A stretch of 41,938 nt of DNA from Nitrospirota bacterium. GTDB lineage: Bacteria > Nitrospirota > Thermodesulfovibrionia > Thermodesulfovibrionales > UBA9159. The position numbers and the translations under genes were made by a program. Position 1 is the stretch's first letter. Each line of letters opens with the position of its first letter. Location of the stretch: positions 1 through 41,938 of the forward strand of contig JAJYIF010000025.1 in assembly GCA_021790195.1 (NCBI GenBank). The letters are read 5' to 3'. The notes under the pieces are model-generated. The model did no database searches, was not told where the DNA came from, and worked only from the letters and a program-made list of their open reading frames with translations. Shown piece by piece: positions 7,479 through 16,057 of this stretch.

Positions 7479-8687
7479 TCAAATAAGACTTAGCCAGAGA
7501 AAGCCGAAGAATATGCTGAGGAGAGACAAAGGCACTCCGATCTTCATATACTCAAGGAAACCTATCCTGACCCTGTGTTTTGCCCCTTCGATTACTATCA
7601 GGTTTGCTATGGACCCCAGTATCGTAAGGTTGCCGGCAAGGGTGCTGCTCATGGCAAGCAGGAGCCAGGCCTTTTCCGGATTGACTACCGATGGTATCAG
7701 AGGCTTGAACAACATAACCGCAGGCACATTACTGACGATATTCGACATCAGAGCGCTCGAGACCACGAGGAATAAAGGGTGCCCGACGGTCCTGCCGCCT
7801 ATGGCCTGCAATATCCTTTCGGCAAAGCCGGACTGCCCGATCCCTTCCACGACGATGAACAGGCCCACAAAAAAAATCAGCAGCCTCCAATCTATAGAGT
7901 TGTAAACCTTTTCAGGCTTGACCCTTCGCGTTATGAGAAGATAGGAGGCGGCACCGATCGCCACGGTTGACATCGGCGCGCCCACAAAGAAGAGAATTAT
8001 CATTGTGAAGGAGACGGACAGGGACTTTATCAGCAGGGCCTTATGGACCCTCGTCTTTGAGGGAAATGCCGGCTCTATAACGCCGCCTGCAAAATGGCTG
8101 TGATAGGCGATCCTTATTACTGCGGCGCAGGCTATGAGCCCGATAAGGGCCACCGGAAACAGCCTCAGGGAGAATTGCGCGTACGGGATCTGCGAAAAGC
8201 TCCCTATCATGATGTTCTGGGGGTTCCCGGTTATGGTGGCAACGCTCCCGATATTCGACGCCATGCAGAGCGCCAGCAGATAGGGCACGGGGTTCAGACG
8301 CAAACGCCCGGCAAGGGAGAGCACCAGGGGTGTGAACACAAGGCAGACGGTGTCGTTGATAAGCAGCGCAGACAGGACCCCCGAGGTCAGTATCAGGGCA
8401 TAAAGCATCTTGGACCGCGTCCTTATCCTGCTCATGATCAAAGAGGAGATGAGATGGTAAAACCCGGACAGCCTCAGGTTGGCGACGACTATCATCACGC
8501 TGAAAAGGATGACTATGGTCTTATAGTCTATCGCCTTATATGCGGTGGAGATGTCCAGGACGTTCAGGACTATCATCAGGGAAGCGCCTATCAGCGCGGC
8601 CCCTGTCCTGTCTATGCGGAAAATTGGAGGCCGCCCGACGGCGATAACTGCATAGGTCAGGAGAAAAATAACAAAAGCTTTATCCAT
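7479..8687 (-). CDS. ArsB/NhaD (ion transporter) superfamily permease
   Basis: A 402-residue polytopic membrane protein with roughly ten or eleven hydrophobic segments. It shows the paired signature regions of the ArsB/NhaD/CitM ion-transporter superfamily: LLINDTVCLVFTPLVL in the first half, SVATITGNPQNIMIG, SNIVSNVPAVMLF in the second half, and NLTILGSIANLIV. The Asn/Asp-Thr and Asn-Pro-Gln-Asn re-entrant motifs are those that coordinate ions or anions in this superfamily. Size and layout resemble YbiR-type predicted anion permeases more than true ArsB. The real substrate cannot be read from sequence: arsenite, Na+/H+ exchange and organic anions are all possible. The ribosome site is weak (CAGG). 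A strong terminator follows, so it forms its own unit, perhaps with the upstream gene at 8745-9224. Confidence 0.8.
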   Translation of the reverse strand: MDKAFVIFLLTYAVIAVGRPPIFRIDRTGAALIGASLMIVLNVLDISTAYKAIDYKTIVILFSVMIVVANLRLSGFYHLISSLIMSRIRTRSKMLYALILTSGVLSALLINDTVCLVFTPLVLSLAGRLRLNPVPYLLALCMASNIGSVATITGNPQNIMIGSFSQIPYAQFSLRLFPVALIGLIACAAVIRIAYHSHFAGGVIEPAFPSKTRVHKALLIKSLSVSFTMIILFFVGAPMSTVAIGAASYLLITRRVKPEKVYNSIDWRLLIFFVGLFIVVEGIGQSGFAERILQAIGGRTVGHPLFLVVSSALMSNIVSNVPAVMLFKPLIPSVVNPEKAWLLLAMSSTLAGNLTILGSIANLIVIEGAKHRVRIGFLEYMKIGVPLSLLSIFFGFLWLSLI

Positions 8688-8744
8688 GACCTGACGCTAA
8701 CGCTGCCGAAGTCACGTTCAAAAAACCTCTTATTCTGATGCGCT

Positions 8745-9224
8745 TCATCCATTTCCGAGGCATTTATCGCACTCGGCTTCGAGAAAGACCTGGAGGTAGT
8801 ACGGGGTGGGAAACTCCCCGGGGAGCTTCAGGGGACGCGCACTCGCCTTGAATATTTTTTCGAGGAGGCTAAAGACGCAATAGCTTATGATCTCGTCGGC
8901 GAACGACTCCGGCGCGTTTTCTATTGCGAGGAGCTCGGTGTACCAGGTGTCCATCGTGGGCGTGATATCGGCGCACTCGTTTCCCCTGATAGTTACGGGA
9001 GCCGCTCCTTTCGAGAGGGCCAGTTTTCTGACATCGAGATTAACGAGTTGAAGTCCCCTCATAACAGGACTTGACGCTATGCCGTGCCGCCCCTTTGCGA
9101 TCGGGAAAAAACGGGAGATATTGACGCCCGAGCAATAGATCAACACCTCCTTGCCGTCTCTCTTTCCGGGACGCACGACAAAGAAGAGGAAGTCGTTTAT
9201 ATATTCACGGGACTGCATCGGCAT
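8745..9224 (-). CDS. Conserved-looking hypothetical protein, unknown function
   Basis: I do not recognise this protein of about 159 residues. It has no signal peptide or membrane segment and is probably cytoplasmic. Its composition is ordinary, and it ends in a short CDKC-LGNG tail, a possible single CxxC. I prefer the ATG at 9224 (MPMQSREY), because AAAGGA lies about 11 bases upstream of it while the ATG at 9236 abuts that sequence. A further ATG at 9218 is possible. It lies 57 bp upstream of the permease gene on the same strand and may be co-transcribed with it. No function should be inferred from that alone. Confidence 0.55.
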   Translation of the reverse strand: MPMQSREYINDFLFFVVRPGKRDGKEVLIYCSGVNISRFFPIAKGRHGIASSPVMRGLQLVNLDVRKLALSKGAAPVTIRGNECADITPTMDTWYTELLAIENAPESFADEIISYCVFSLLEKIFKASARPLKLPGEFPTPYYLQVFLEAECDKCLGNG

Positions 9225-9325
9225 AACGAGGACCATCCTTTCATTCTTATCGTCGTTTTCTATTATATGATAGTGCGGTTATCTTGTCATCTTTCGCTGC
9301 GTATCAGTTTTTCGGGGCAAGAAAC

Positions 9326-9355
9326 TTGACAGACGGTCTTGAATCCGGGTATATT
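9326..9355 (+). promoter_or_regulatory. Sigma-70-type promoter upstream of small Cys protein
   Basis: TTGACA at 9326-9331 and TATATT at 9350-9355 with an 18-bp spacer. This would give a 5' leader of about 140 nt before the ATG at 9501, long enough to hold regulation, though I see no clear riboswitch fold. Confidence 0.6.
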
Positions 9356-9500
9356 AAAAAGTTTTGTGAAAGTTCCTCTGCAGTTCCGGCGGACCTTCAC
9401 GGTTTATCAATCAGGAGAGGATTCCAGCAAAGGGGATCTGTGTGCCGGAAGGGAGGGGAATTTTTCCAGGTACTGAAATTATTTAAAGGAGGAAATGATA

Positions 9501-9659
9501 ATGGCCGGTGAAAAGAAGTCCAAGACCGATGTTGCCGCCCGTGCTGAATCCAAGAGCAGAGTCCAGTGCTGCAGCAACTGCGGGAACAAGATCGAAGTCG
9601 TCCTCTCGGTTTCCGCAAACGGCAAGAAGAGAATGAGACGCATCTGCTGCGAGGGATAG
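9501..9659 (+). CDS. Small Cys-rich protein (52 aa)
   Basis: This short gene encodes 52 residues beginning MAGEKKSKTD. The first half is charged and disordered-looking. The second half has QCCSNCGNKIEV and ends in RRICCEG, giving five cysteines arranged CC-x2-C ... CC. This resembles a small zinc- or iron-binding knuckle and is reminiscent of the C-terminal site of the small Cys4 protein at 1743-1973. An excellent AAGGAGG site lies eight bases upstream of the ATG at 9501; an in-frame ATG at 9495 is too close to it. The promoter at 9326 and the terminator at 9666 frame it as an independent transcript. Function unknown; metal binding is an inference from cysteine spacing. Confidence 0.75.
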   Translation: MAGEKKSKTDVAARAESKSRVQCCSNCGNKIEVVLSVSANGKKRMRRICCEG

Positions 9660-9665
9660 TCTTTC

Positions 9666-9707
9666 AGTCCGCTGCGGTGGAAATACCTCCGCAGCGGACT
9701 TGTTTCG
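9666..9707 (+). terminator. Terminator of the small Cys protein gene
   Basis: A perfect 12-bp stem, AGTCCGCTGCGG (9666-9677) with its complement at 9689-9700, starts seven bases after the stop codon and is followed by TTGTTTC. It may also serve the convergent peptidase gene ending at 9729. Confidence 0.7.
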
Positions 9708-9728
9708 GCGCCTCTCCTGTCTGTCCGG

Positions 9729-11924
9729 TCAACGCTCAGGCGGGAGAGATATAAGCGGCCTTCTCGTCTCAAGCTTTCCCATCTCCACCCTCGAAATGCC
9801 TTTACCGTAAGATATGAAAGCGGTCATCGGCGAATCCAAGACAGGCCATATGCCCTTCGCCATGTTGTCGGGCGAGGCCCCCTCAAATCCCAGATAGCCG
9901 TATTTACCGTAGTGGGGCAGTTTCCTGCCGAGACCCGGAAGGGCCTTCGCCGGCGCCGCGGCAATAAACATGATCGCCATGTCCCTGTTCTTGGGGTTTC
10001 TTCCGATCAGTACGATCGAATGGTCATTTTTCGGGATTTCGATCTTTCCAATAGTAACATCCTTTCCGTTGGCCGACACTCCATAACCCGAAAGCGAAGA
10101 CATGGCCTCTTTCAAAAAACGGTTTTCCCATCCGAGGATGACGACCGCCCTGTCCGATGGGACCTCTTCCACTTCCCGGTCGGGTTTGACGGTTACCTCG
10201 TCAGGACCCGAGCTGCTCAGCATACCGGCAAAATCACGATATGACAGGAGCAGCTTTTCAGGGGCGGAAGAGGGAAGAACTACAAGCATCTTCTTCGCTC
10301 CGAGAGCCTGCGAGACCGCAGGGGGAATCTCTCCCCTGTCCAGCCTCCGGAATATGTCGAACTCCGGGTCGACGTCTATTCTCAGCGGTCTTGAGGGAAG
10401 ATGAATCCTTAGCGCCACATGCTTGCTTTCCATCGGGATCCCGGTCTGATATGCTTTTTCATGCCCTTCGAGGGTGACAGCAACAGGCACCTTCAGGAGA
10501 TACGCTTCTCCCTTCTGACTCTGACGTATGTCGGCTGTCAGCAGATATCCGTTTCCGTCTCTTGCTGATCTTACGTTCTCAAGCCGCAGCTCAGGCGCAC
10601 CGGTCCTGTCCACCCACTGACGGAACTCCCTGCCCAGGTTTCTGCCGGAAACAGTTTCAAAACTCTTCCGGAGGTCGTCGAAAGAGGCGACGCGGAACTC
10701 GTTCTTCCTGAAAAAATCCTGAAGCGCCAAGACAAAGACCTTATCTCCCAGCTCTCTTCTCAGCATGTGGAAGAACATGAGGGCCTTGCCGTAGCCTATG
10801 GCCTCGGAGGATGAGCCGTGGCGGGAGCGGAATTCCGTGAGCGGAAAGTCCCTGCCCGAGGAAACGTAATCCGCATACTTCTGGAGGGTCGCACGCCGGT
10901 ATTCAACCCCTTTCCCCTCCTGCTCTTTGAGCAGGTGGTCGGAAAGATAGGCAGTGAGCCCCTCCGACCAGTTGCCGGTCCTGTAATCCGGGAAGACGCT
11001 GTTTCCCCACCAGTTGTGAAGGATCTCGTGCGGATAAGACGAGGTTATTATGAAGGGGAAGCGGATGATCTCCGGTCCGAGAAGCGTGAAGGAAGGCATT
11101 CCGAAACCGGTCTCCAGGAAGTTTTCGACGAGAGCGAACTTTGAATAAGGATAAGGCCCGATGAGCCGTTCGTACATCGAGATGTACCTTATCGTCGCCT
11201 CCAGATACTTGTCAGCAAGAGCCCTGTCGGGCGTTCTGAGAAAGGCCATTGCGAGAAGGCGGCCCGAGGAGCGGTCATACTCGGTGAATCTCGCCGCTAC
11301 AAGGAATATCTCTTCCTGGGGTTCAGGACAATCCCACTGGTCCACCGTGCCGTTGTTCTTTTTTTCATGCAGGGTCCGTTTGCCCTGGCTCACAGAACTC
11401 CACCCGGGAGGCAGGCTGACCCTGACCGAGAAGGTAATGAAATCCCGGTCTGTCACCGGATACCAGAACGAGCCTTCGCTGAGAAACACGCCCTTTTCCG
11501 ATATGGTCCCGTCTGCGCCGCCCGAGGCCCCCGACGCTTCTTTCCCCTCCCTGCCGGCCGGGTTATCGACCACACCCCTGTACCTGACAACAAACTCCTT
11601 TGTATGCGGCGGAAGGCTGACCCTGTAAGAACGCGCGCCATGGTATCCGGAGGTTTCTTTTTCTTCCCGTATCCTGACTCCTTCGGTCGCGGCCTGGGGA
11701 CCGAGGCCTTTATGGAGAAGGAACGTGAACTCGCGGGGAAAATTCTCCGGCAGGGTTATCCTGTCCTCGGCCTCGATCGAACCGTCCAGTGGCTTGAGAA
11801 CTACTTCAATATCGTGATGCACCATGTTTCGGACCCTGTCTCCCTGCGCTTTACAGGCTGAAGGGACCAGAAAGAGAACAATTACAATATACGCAATGAC
11901 TTTACCGGAAGATATTATCCTCAT
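9729..11924 (-). CDS. Secreted M1-like metallopeptidase
   Basis: A 731-residue paralogue of the N-terminal two-thirds of the 2979-6068 protein. A hydrophobic signal (VIAYIVIVLFLVPSAC) suggests export; Cys24 could be lipidated, although Pro at -3 is a poor lipobox. The zinc motif HEILH is at 299-303, with Glu 321 in NWSEG. As in the paralogue, the spacing is X17, and GFGMP replaces the GAMEN exopeptidase motif. The downstream YGKALMFFHML carries the conserved Tyr region of M1 enzymes. The last roughly 200 residues match the linker domain of the fusion protein (VVILGWENRFLKE, HYGKYGYLGFEG), but the ChaN and PDZ parts are absent. It is probably a periplasmic or envelope peptidase of unknown substrate. 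The start ATG at 11924 has no clear Shine-Dalgarno sequence. It is divergent from the DUF1161 gene. Confidence 0.8.
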   Translation of the reverse strand: MRIISSGKVIAYIVIVLFLVPSACKAQGDRVRNMVHHDIEVVLKPLDGSIEAEDRITLPENFPREFTFLLHKGLGPQAATEGVRIREEKETSGYHGARSYRVSLPPHTKEFVVRYRGVVDNPAGREGKEASGASGGADGTISEKGVFLSEGSFWYPVTDRDFITFSVRVSLPPGWSSVSQGKRTLHEKKNNGTVDQWDCPEPQEEIFLVAARFTEYDRSSGRLLAMAFLRTPDRALADKYLEATIRYISMYERLIGPYPYSKFALVENFLETGFGMPSFTLLGPEIIRFPFIITSSYPHEILHNWWGNSVFPDYRTGNWSEGLTAYLSDHLLKEQEGKGVEYRRATLQKYADYVSSGRDFPLTEFRSRHGSSSEAIGYGKALMFFHMLRRELGDKVFVLALQDFFRKNEFRVASFDDLRKSFETVSGRNLGREFRQWVDRTGAPELRLENVRSARDGNGYLLTADIRQSQKGEAYLLKVPVAVTLEGHEKAYQTGIPMESKHVALRIHLPSRPLRIDVDPEFDIFRRLDRGEIPPAVSQALGAKKMLVVLPSSAPEKLLLSYRDFAGMLSSSGPDEVTVKPDREVEEVPSDRAVVILGWENRFLKEAMSSLSGYGVSANGKDVTIGKIEIPKNDHSIVLIGRNPKNRDMAIMFIAAAPAKALPGLGRKLPHYGKYGYLGFEGASPDNMAKGIWPVLDSPMTAFISYGKGISRVEMGKLETRRPLISLPPER

Positions 11925-11999
11925 CTATAAAATATATCTCATATGGCATTTATTACAAGTTACCATGGCTCTCAAACTTGCGGGAATTTGCGGGTTCCC

Positions 12000-12028
12000 T
12001 TGACTCCCCGGAAGAATTGGCCTAAAAT
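12000..12028 (+). promoter_or_regulatory. Sigma-70-type promoter of the DUF1161 gene
   Basis: TTGACT at 12000-12005 and TAAAAT at 12023-12028 with a 17-bp spacer, about 38 bp before the start codon. Confidence 0.65.
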
Positions 12029-12066
12029 TCGATAAGGCAATCACAATCCCATGAAAGGAGGAAGAC

Positions 12067-12294
12067 ATGAAACACGTTATCTTTTTTTTGGTCTTTACAG
12101 CATTTATATGTACTTCGGCTTTCGCTGAAATCAAGCCTTGCAAAGAATTGAAGTCGGAGATTGAGGCGAAGCTAAACAAGAAGGGCGTGAAGGGGTACAC
12201 TCTCGAAATCGTCCCGGCCGATCAGGTCAAAGATCAGAAGGTCGTAGGCTCCTGCGACGGCGGCAAGAAGAAGATCGTCTATACCCGCAAATAA
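12067..12294 (+). CDS. Small periplasmic DUF1161-family protein
   Basis: A 75-residue protein with a clear cleavable signal peptide (MKHVIFFLVFTAFICTSAFA) and a mature part of about 55 residues. The mature part shows CKELKSEIEAKL, a GYTLEIVP strand and a VVGSCDGGKKKIVYTR ending. Two cysteines, one near each end, probably form a disulfide. This order matches the DUF1161 family of small periplasmic proteins, whose function is not established. A strong AAAGGAGGAAG ribosome site, a promoter and a terminator make it a self-contained, probably well-expressed gene. Confidence 0.8.
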   Translation: MKHVIFFLVFTAFICTSAFAEIKPCKELKSEIEAKLNKKGVKGYTLEIVPADQVKDQKVVGSCDGGKKKIVYTRK

Positions 12295-12313
12295 CGGCCT
12301 TTAGTCAGGAATT

Positions 12314-12348
12314 AAAAAAGGAACTGGGCCTTGCCCCGTTCCTTTTTT
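12314..12348 (+). terminator. Bidirectional-type terminator after DUF1161 gene
   Basis: AAAAAAGGAAC at 12314-12324 pairs with GTTCCTTTTTT at 12338-12348, with a GC-rich inner region. The A-run and T-run make it usable from both sides, serving the convergent flavoprotein gene ending at 12378. Confidence 0.85.
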
Positions 12349-12377
12349 CTTGGCCAAGACAATTTAACTCGCCCGGT

Positions 12378-12953
12378 TCAGGCCGCAAGTTTTTTAATAA
12401 GCCAGGACATGTTCTTTCCGAGGTTGACCATTGTCTGGATCCCCTCATTGTCGTTTCTGACCTCCCCGGGTTCCCTGCCGATCCCGAGGTTCCAGTAGCT
12501 CGATCCCGGCACTATCATCTGCCCGATGAGGAAGAAGTAATTGAGCGAGCTGAAAACGTGCGTGGCGCCCGCCCGGCGCACTGCCACGACACCCGCACCG
12601 ACCTTCCTCTTGAACAGGTCGCCGTTTGCGCGTGCCACCATGCCGCATCGCTCGATCACGGCCTTTATATTGGCACTCACGTCGGAGAAGTAAGTCGGGG
12701 AGCCCAGGAGAATGCCGTCAGCATCCGCCATCTCCCCGATCAAAGAATTCATCTCGTCTTTTTCCACAGCGCATTTGCCGTTCTTCTTCTCGAAACACTT
12801 GTAGCAGGCGATGCAGCCCTGAAGGGATTTCCCGGCAAGCTGAATCAGCTCGGTCTCGATCCCCTCGTTCCTGATTTCGCCCAGCACCGTATTCAAAAGG
12901 ATGGAGGTGTTGCCGTCCTTCCTCGCACTTCCGTTGATCGCCACAACCTTCAT
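12378..12953 (-). CDS. Flavodoxin-fold NADPH-dependent FMN reductase / iron-sulfur flavoprotein-like
   Basis: A 191-residue cytoplasmic oxidoreductase. The start MKVVAINGSARKDGNTS is the FMN phosphate-binding loop of the flavodoxin-like reductases, and GSPTYFSDVSANIK is the second flavin-contact loop. A compact cysteine motif, C-x2-C-x2-C-x7-C (GCIACYKCFEKKNGKC), matches the spacing reported for the 4Fe-4S cluster of archaeal iron-sulfur flavoproteins. Some relatives with this motif are annotated simply as FMN reductases. The start at 12953 is chosen because AAGGAGG lies eight bases upstream; the longer frame to 13019 lacks support. It probably transfers electrons from a reduced nicotinamide or ferredoxin to an unknown acceptor. 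Confidence 0.85.
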   Translation of the reverse strand: MKVVAINGSARKDGNTSILLNTVLGEIRNEGIETELIQLAGKSLQGCIACYKCFEKKNGKCAVEKDEMNSLIGEMADADGILLGSPTYFSDVSANIKAVIERCGMVARANGDLFKRKVGAGVVAVRRAGATHVFSSLNYFFLIGQMIVPGSSYWNLGIGREPGEVRNDNEGIQTMVNLGKNMSWLIKKLAA

Positions 12954-13027
12954 TTCGCCGACCTCCTTATAATTTCTGCCGTGTTTCAGCAGGCTGTTGA
13001 AAAAGTACCGGATCAGCACTTAGTGTC

Positions 13028-13048
13028 ATGCTGAACTTGTTTCAGCAT
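13028..13048. repeat. Palindromic intergenic repeat
   Basis: ATGCTGAA (13028-13035) and TTCAGCAT (13041-13048) form an 8-bp stem around CTTGT. The surrounding text (TGTCATGCTGAAC...) resembles dispersed GTCAT-type intergenic repeats. A longer element of that class is at 22736-22812. Confidence 0.5.
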
Positions 13049-13105
13049 CCTGTTAGAAATTTAACCACTTTTGAGGCTGAAAAGCAATGGAAGCAAGAAA
13101 CCGTC

Positions 13106-14014
13106 TTACTTCTTTTCGGACTTTATCTCAAAGGTGAGTTTCTGGGAGGCCTCGCCGCCATGGCCGTCCGAAACAAGGACGGTGAAGGGCGCTTTCCCTT
13201 GAAAATCTTCCGGGACATCCCACCTGACAAACCCTGTCGACGGATCGATGGTCATCCCGGCAGGGCCCGACTTAAGGGAATAAGTGAGAGTATCGCCGTC
13301 CGGGTCCGTGGCCTTGATCTGATAGGTATAAAGCTTGCCGTCAAAGCTGAACTTGAGGTCCTTTTCCTTTGTTATCACAGGCGGCATGTTTTCTATCTCT
13401 CTTTCGAGGAGCACCGGCCGGCCGTATGCTTCTCCGTCAAACGGAGTTATCCTGACGTTGATCTTGTCTCCCCTTTTAAGGACGGCCGAGATGTTCTTGG
13501 CGTTGCCCGCAGGCTCGCCGTTCTTTGTCCATTCATAGACAAAACTCACGGTGTCCCCGTCAATGTCTTCTCCCTTGGCCTCCACGCCCAGAGTGTCCAC
13601 GTGACCGAGGACTTCGGGAACGAATTTGACGCTGGTGACTGCGGGAGGCGCGTTATTTATCTCTATTGTGTTCGAAAGAATCTCCTGTCCCTTTATTGTC
13701 GCTTGGGCCTGCACTTTATCGCCTTTCTTAGCCTCAGCCGCCTTGAACTGAAACGCAGTCTGGCCGTCAACAGGTTCCCCGTTCACAAGCCATTCTATCT
13801 TTGCGTCGGTGGGGGCGAAGCCTTGAGCTGTAAGATAGATTGTGGACTTGCGTGTGGCATCGAGGGGGACAGCCTTTATTTCAAGCGAATAAGTTCCGGG
13901 GACCGGGCCGGCCGCATCCTGAGCCTGTCCGCTAACCGGCGCAGGCTTCTCCGCTGAACAGGCAAGAAGCAGAAATAGTGTTACAATGCCCAAGATTCTA
14001 TACATGTCAGACAT
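13106..14014 (-). CDS. Lipoprotein with cadherin/Ig-like repeats, pilus-operon end
   Basis: A 302-residue lipoprotein. The signal ends in the lipobox FLLLAC, with Cys19 as the lipidated residue. The mature part is three successive beta-sandwich-like units. The last has the classic putative-Ig/cadherin-like text DPDGDTLTYSLKSGPAGMTIDPSTG, and the middle one a related DIDGDTVSFVYEW. Such Asp-rich units commonly bind calcium and mediate adhesion. It is the last gene of the minor-pilin run, 76 bp below pilX, so it may assist pilus or adhesin assembly at the envelope, but that is context only. The ATG at 14014 has AAGGA too close; the internal ATG at 14005 (MYRILG) is equally plausible. Confidence 0.75.
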   Translation of the reverse strand: MSDMYRILGIVTLFLLLACSAEKPAPVSGQAQDAAGPVPGTYSLEIKAVPLDATRKSTIYLTAQGFAPTDAKIEWLVNGEPVDGQTAFQFKAAEAKKGDKVQAQATIKGQEILSNTIEINNAPPAVTSVKFVPEVLGHVDTLGVEAKGEDIDGDTVSFVYEWTKNGEPAGNAKNISAVLKRGDKINVRITPFDGEAYGRPVLLEREIENMPPVITKEKDLKFSFDGKLYTYQIKATDPDGDTLTYSLKSGPAGMTIDPSTGFVRWDVPEDFQGKAPFTVLVSDGHGGEASQKLTFEIKSEKK

Positions 14015-14067
14015 TATCCTTGGCCATGATGGACCGTTGAAAACTTCGGTCCTTTAGTCTTTACTTG

Positions 14068-14086
14068 CCACGCGTCACGCGTTACG
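14068..14086. repeat. Copy of the TCACGCGTCA word repeat
   Basis: CCACGCGTCACGCGTTACG lies between the lipoprotein and pilX genes. The core word TCACGCG recurs at 17021 and in related form between the tRNAs. Confidence 0.35.
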
Positions 14087-14090
14087 GTCT

Positions 14091-14777
14091 TTAATACTGA
14101 TACAATATCGACAGTTTTGACCTTTCATTGCTATTTTTCGCGTTCTGCGCGTCTACCTCTATCGTGTACATATAGGGAACGGGCGTCTTTGTCGCCTGGC
14201 GCGGGTCCACCACGCCTTTTACCGAGAGGTCTTCTCCGGCGCCGGAATTCCCGACCACCGTGTCAACTATTTTTGAATACACATTATAATAGGCGTTTGT
14301 GCCTTCGATTTCGAAAGCTATATCATAGGTCGAACTGTCGCTGGGATCAATCCTAGTCGAGTAATCGCAGCTGCTGTTCCAGCAAGCGGTCGGCACGTTC
14401 ATCTTTGTCGCCAGCCCTGTGAAGGACCCCCAGACAGAGCATCCCGCCGCAGTGCTCAAGCCACAGGAAGAAGTAACAGTAAACGAAGTACCGCTCAAAG
14501 GAGAAAAACTTGTAGTCGAACTAATACTTGAGTCATCGCCTCTCGCCGCGATTATCTGATACGTGAGATCGGCGCCCCCCAACCCGGCTTCGAGCGTCGT
14601 CCTGTATCTCTTCTGCATGCCAGACATCTCGGCCCTGTTCATGAGCATATAGATCAGCGCCGCCATGACCGCAAGCGCAATAGCGGAGAAAATCAACACC
14701 GTAATAAGCGCAATGCCTCTTTCGGAACTTAAAGTTTCCAACTTTTCACTTTTCACTATCGTTTTTTCGCCGCTCAT
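14091..14777 (-). CDS. pilX: PilX-like minor pilin
   Basis: A minor type IV pilus component of 228 residues. Like other PilX proteins it has an atypical prepilin end: after a polar leader of about 21 residues (ending SSERG) comes the hydrophobic helix IALITVLIFSAIALAVMAALIYML. It is followed by a globular domain with paired cysteines (SCGLSTAAGC, CWNSSC). The start at 14777 overlaps the pilW stop as ATGA and is preceded by GAGAGG; the longer frame to 14828 is less likely. PilX acts with PilV, PilW, FimT and PilY1 in the tip complex that primes pilus assembly. No major pilin gene is seen in this window. Confidence 0.8.
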   Translation of the reverse strand: MSGEKTIVKSEKLETLSSERGIALITVLIFSAIALAVMAALIYMLMNRAEMSGMQKRYRTTLEAGLGGADLTYQIIAARGDDSSISSTTSFSPLSGTSFTVTSSCGLSTAAGCSVWGSFTGLATKMNVPTACWNSSCDYSTRIDPSDSSTYDIAFEIEGTNAYYNVYSKIVDTVVGNSGAGEDLSVKGVVDPRQATKTPVPYMYTIEVDAQNAKNSNERSKLSILYQY

Positions 14778-16057
14778 TTGTCGCCTCTCAGATTCATGGG
14801 AGTAACCGTAAAGGTATAAATCTTCCACCTGTAATTTTGCCAGTTGGGTATCGCAGTGAGGTCAAAATTCCGCCCGACTGAGGTCGTGCCGGAACAACTT
14901 GTCGTTTGCACAGCGCCTTTCAAGTTCGCTGCAAGATCGCCGACCAGAATAGAACTGGCGGAGTATTTGAAAGACCTGTCGAACTGTCCCTCCTGCGCCA
15001 ATATATAAACCCTGACTTCCTTTAATCTTTCCCGTATTCTTTGGGCCATCGGGTTTGCCGTGTCGAGGCTGCCGAGACCCGACGTACTCGACAACAGATC
15101 GTCAGTATAACATTGCAACTTGCCGCCCTGAGAGGAGAGATTATCGATGCCGTAAACCACTTGCATGTCCGCCACGCAGTCAAGGAGAGGAAGCTCATCG
15201 GGGGAGCCGACATTACCGTCGCTTTGTCGAAGCACGGCCTTGTAAAGGACCCCTGTCCCCAGAGCGCACGTCGATGGCGTAGCAGAGCCGCTCTTGACAT
15301 AATAATCAGCCCGGTTGAATGGAATTGTCAGGTCTTGTGAATCGACGCCGTAAACTATATTCAACCCCGAGACGTCAGTAGGCGCCCAGGGCGAATTCGC
15401 ATAAGCGACACCTGAGCCGTTTGTTGCGCCATATTGAACAAAAAAACCGGTAGTTGTAGCTGACGGAGCGACTAATTGTCTTGCTACATCTGAGCCTGCA
15501 AAAGAAAGGACTACGACCCTGTCAGTGATTTGAGGAGTATCATCAATCGTGGTCCAGATTCTCGGATTACCCGGGGCCGTAGTTACAAACGGAGGCGCCT
15601 GGAGTATTGTCCATCTGCTGGCCGTCGCGCTCGCGGAAACATTTATCCCCTTTATTACCAGATAGTCGGAATTATTCAAAGTGCCGGAGGCGGTTCCATC
15701 AGGATTCTTGCCGTCGTTGCCGCTCAAAATCGCCCTCGGCACGTTACCGGGAAAATCATTGTACTTGCTTGCCGGAGAATTCGATGCCTCGCCGCAAGCA
15801 GCACAATTAAAATTCGTAGCCCCCCCTGGATACGACCACAGCAGTCCGTACCCGGCGCTCTGTACATCGGTCCTCAGCAGCTCAAGACCTATGATGCCTT
15901 CAATATTCGACTCCTGGATCCTGGAGTGCCTCTTGAAGAAGGTCAACTGATCGACCAGAAAGTTCGATATAAGAATAAGCGAAAGAACAAATACGGCCAT
16001 TGCGACAAGAAGCTCTATCAGCGTAAAACCTTTGTCCTGACTTATGATCTGTTTCAC
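14774..16057 (-). CDS. pilW: PilW-like minor pilin
   Basis: A 427-residue minor pilin with a short leader (MKQIISQDKG) and the class III prepilin motif KGFTLIELLVAM. Peptidase cleavage is expected after Gly10, leaving Phe at position 1 and Glu at mature position 5. The N-terminal helix precedes a large beta-rich domain with several cysteine pairs (CAACG, CSG). The length is above many PilW proteins, consistent with the oversized PilY1 of this operon. It overlaps pilV by four bases at its 5' end and pilX at its 3' end, so translation of the three is probably coupled. Confidence 0.88.
   Translation of the reverse strand: MKQIISQDKGFTLIELLVAMAVFVLSLILISNFLVDQLTFFKRHSRIQESNIEGIIGLELLRTDVQSAGYGLLWSYPGGATNFNCAACGEASNSPASKYNDFPGNVPRAILSGNDGKNPDGTASGTLNNSDYLVIKGINVSASATASRWTILQAPPFVTTAPGNPRIWTTIDDTPQITDRVVVLSFAGSDVARQLVAPSATTTGFFVQYGATNGSGVAYANSPWAPTDVSGLNIVYGVDSQDLTIPFNRADYYVKSGSATPSTCALGTGVLYKAVLRQSDGNVGSPDELPLLDCVADMQVVYGIDNLSSQGGKLQCYTDDLLSSTSGLGSLDTANPMAQRIRERLKEVRVYILAQEGQFDRSFKYSASSILVGDLAANLKGAVQTTSCSGTTSVGRNFDLTAIPNWQNYRWKIYTFTVTPMNLRGDK

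Noticed and set aside
7479-8687. Calling the permease ArsB, completing an ars operon with arsC
   Set aside because: It is on the opposite strand, separated by two genes, lacks arsR nearby, and its length and motifs fit the broader ArsB/NhaD superfamily better than true ArsB.
13028-13957. 309-residue plus-strand open frame
   Set aside because: It is antisense to the lipoprotein, which has a lipobox, Ig-like DPDGD motifs and clear operon context. The plus-strand translation has no recognisable motif or ribosome site.
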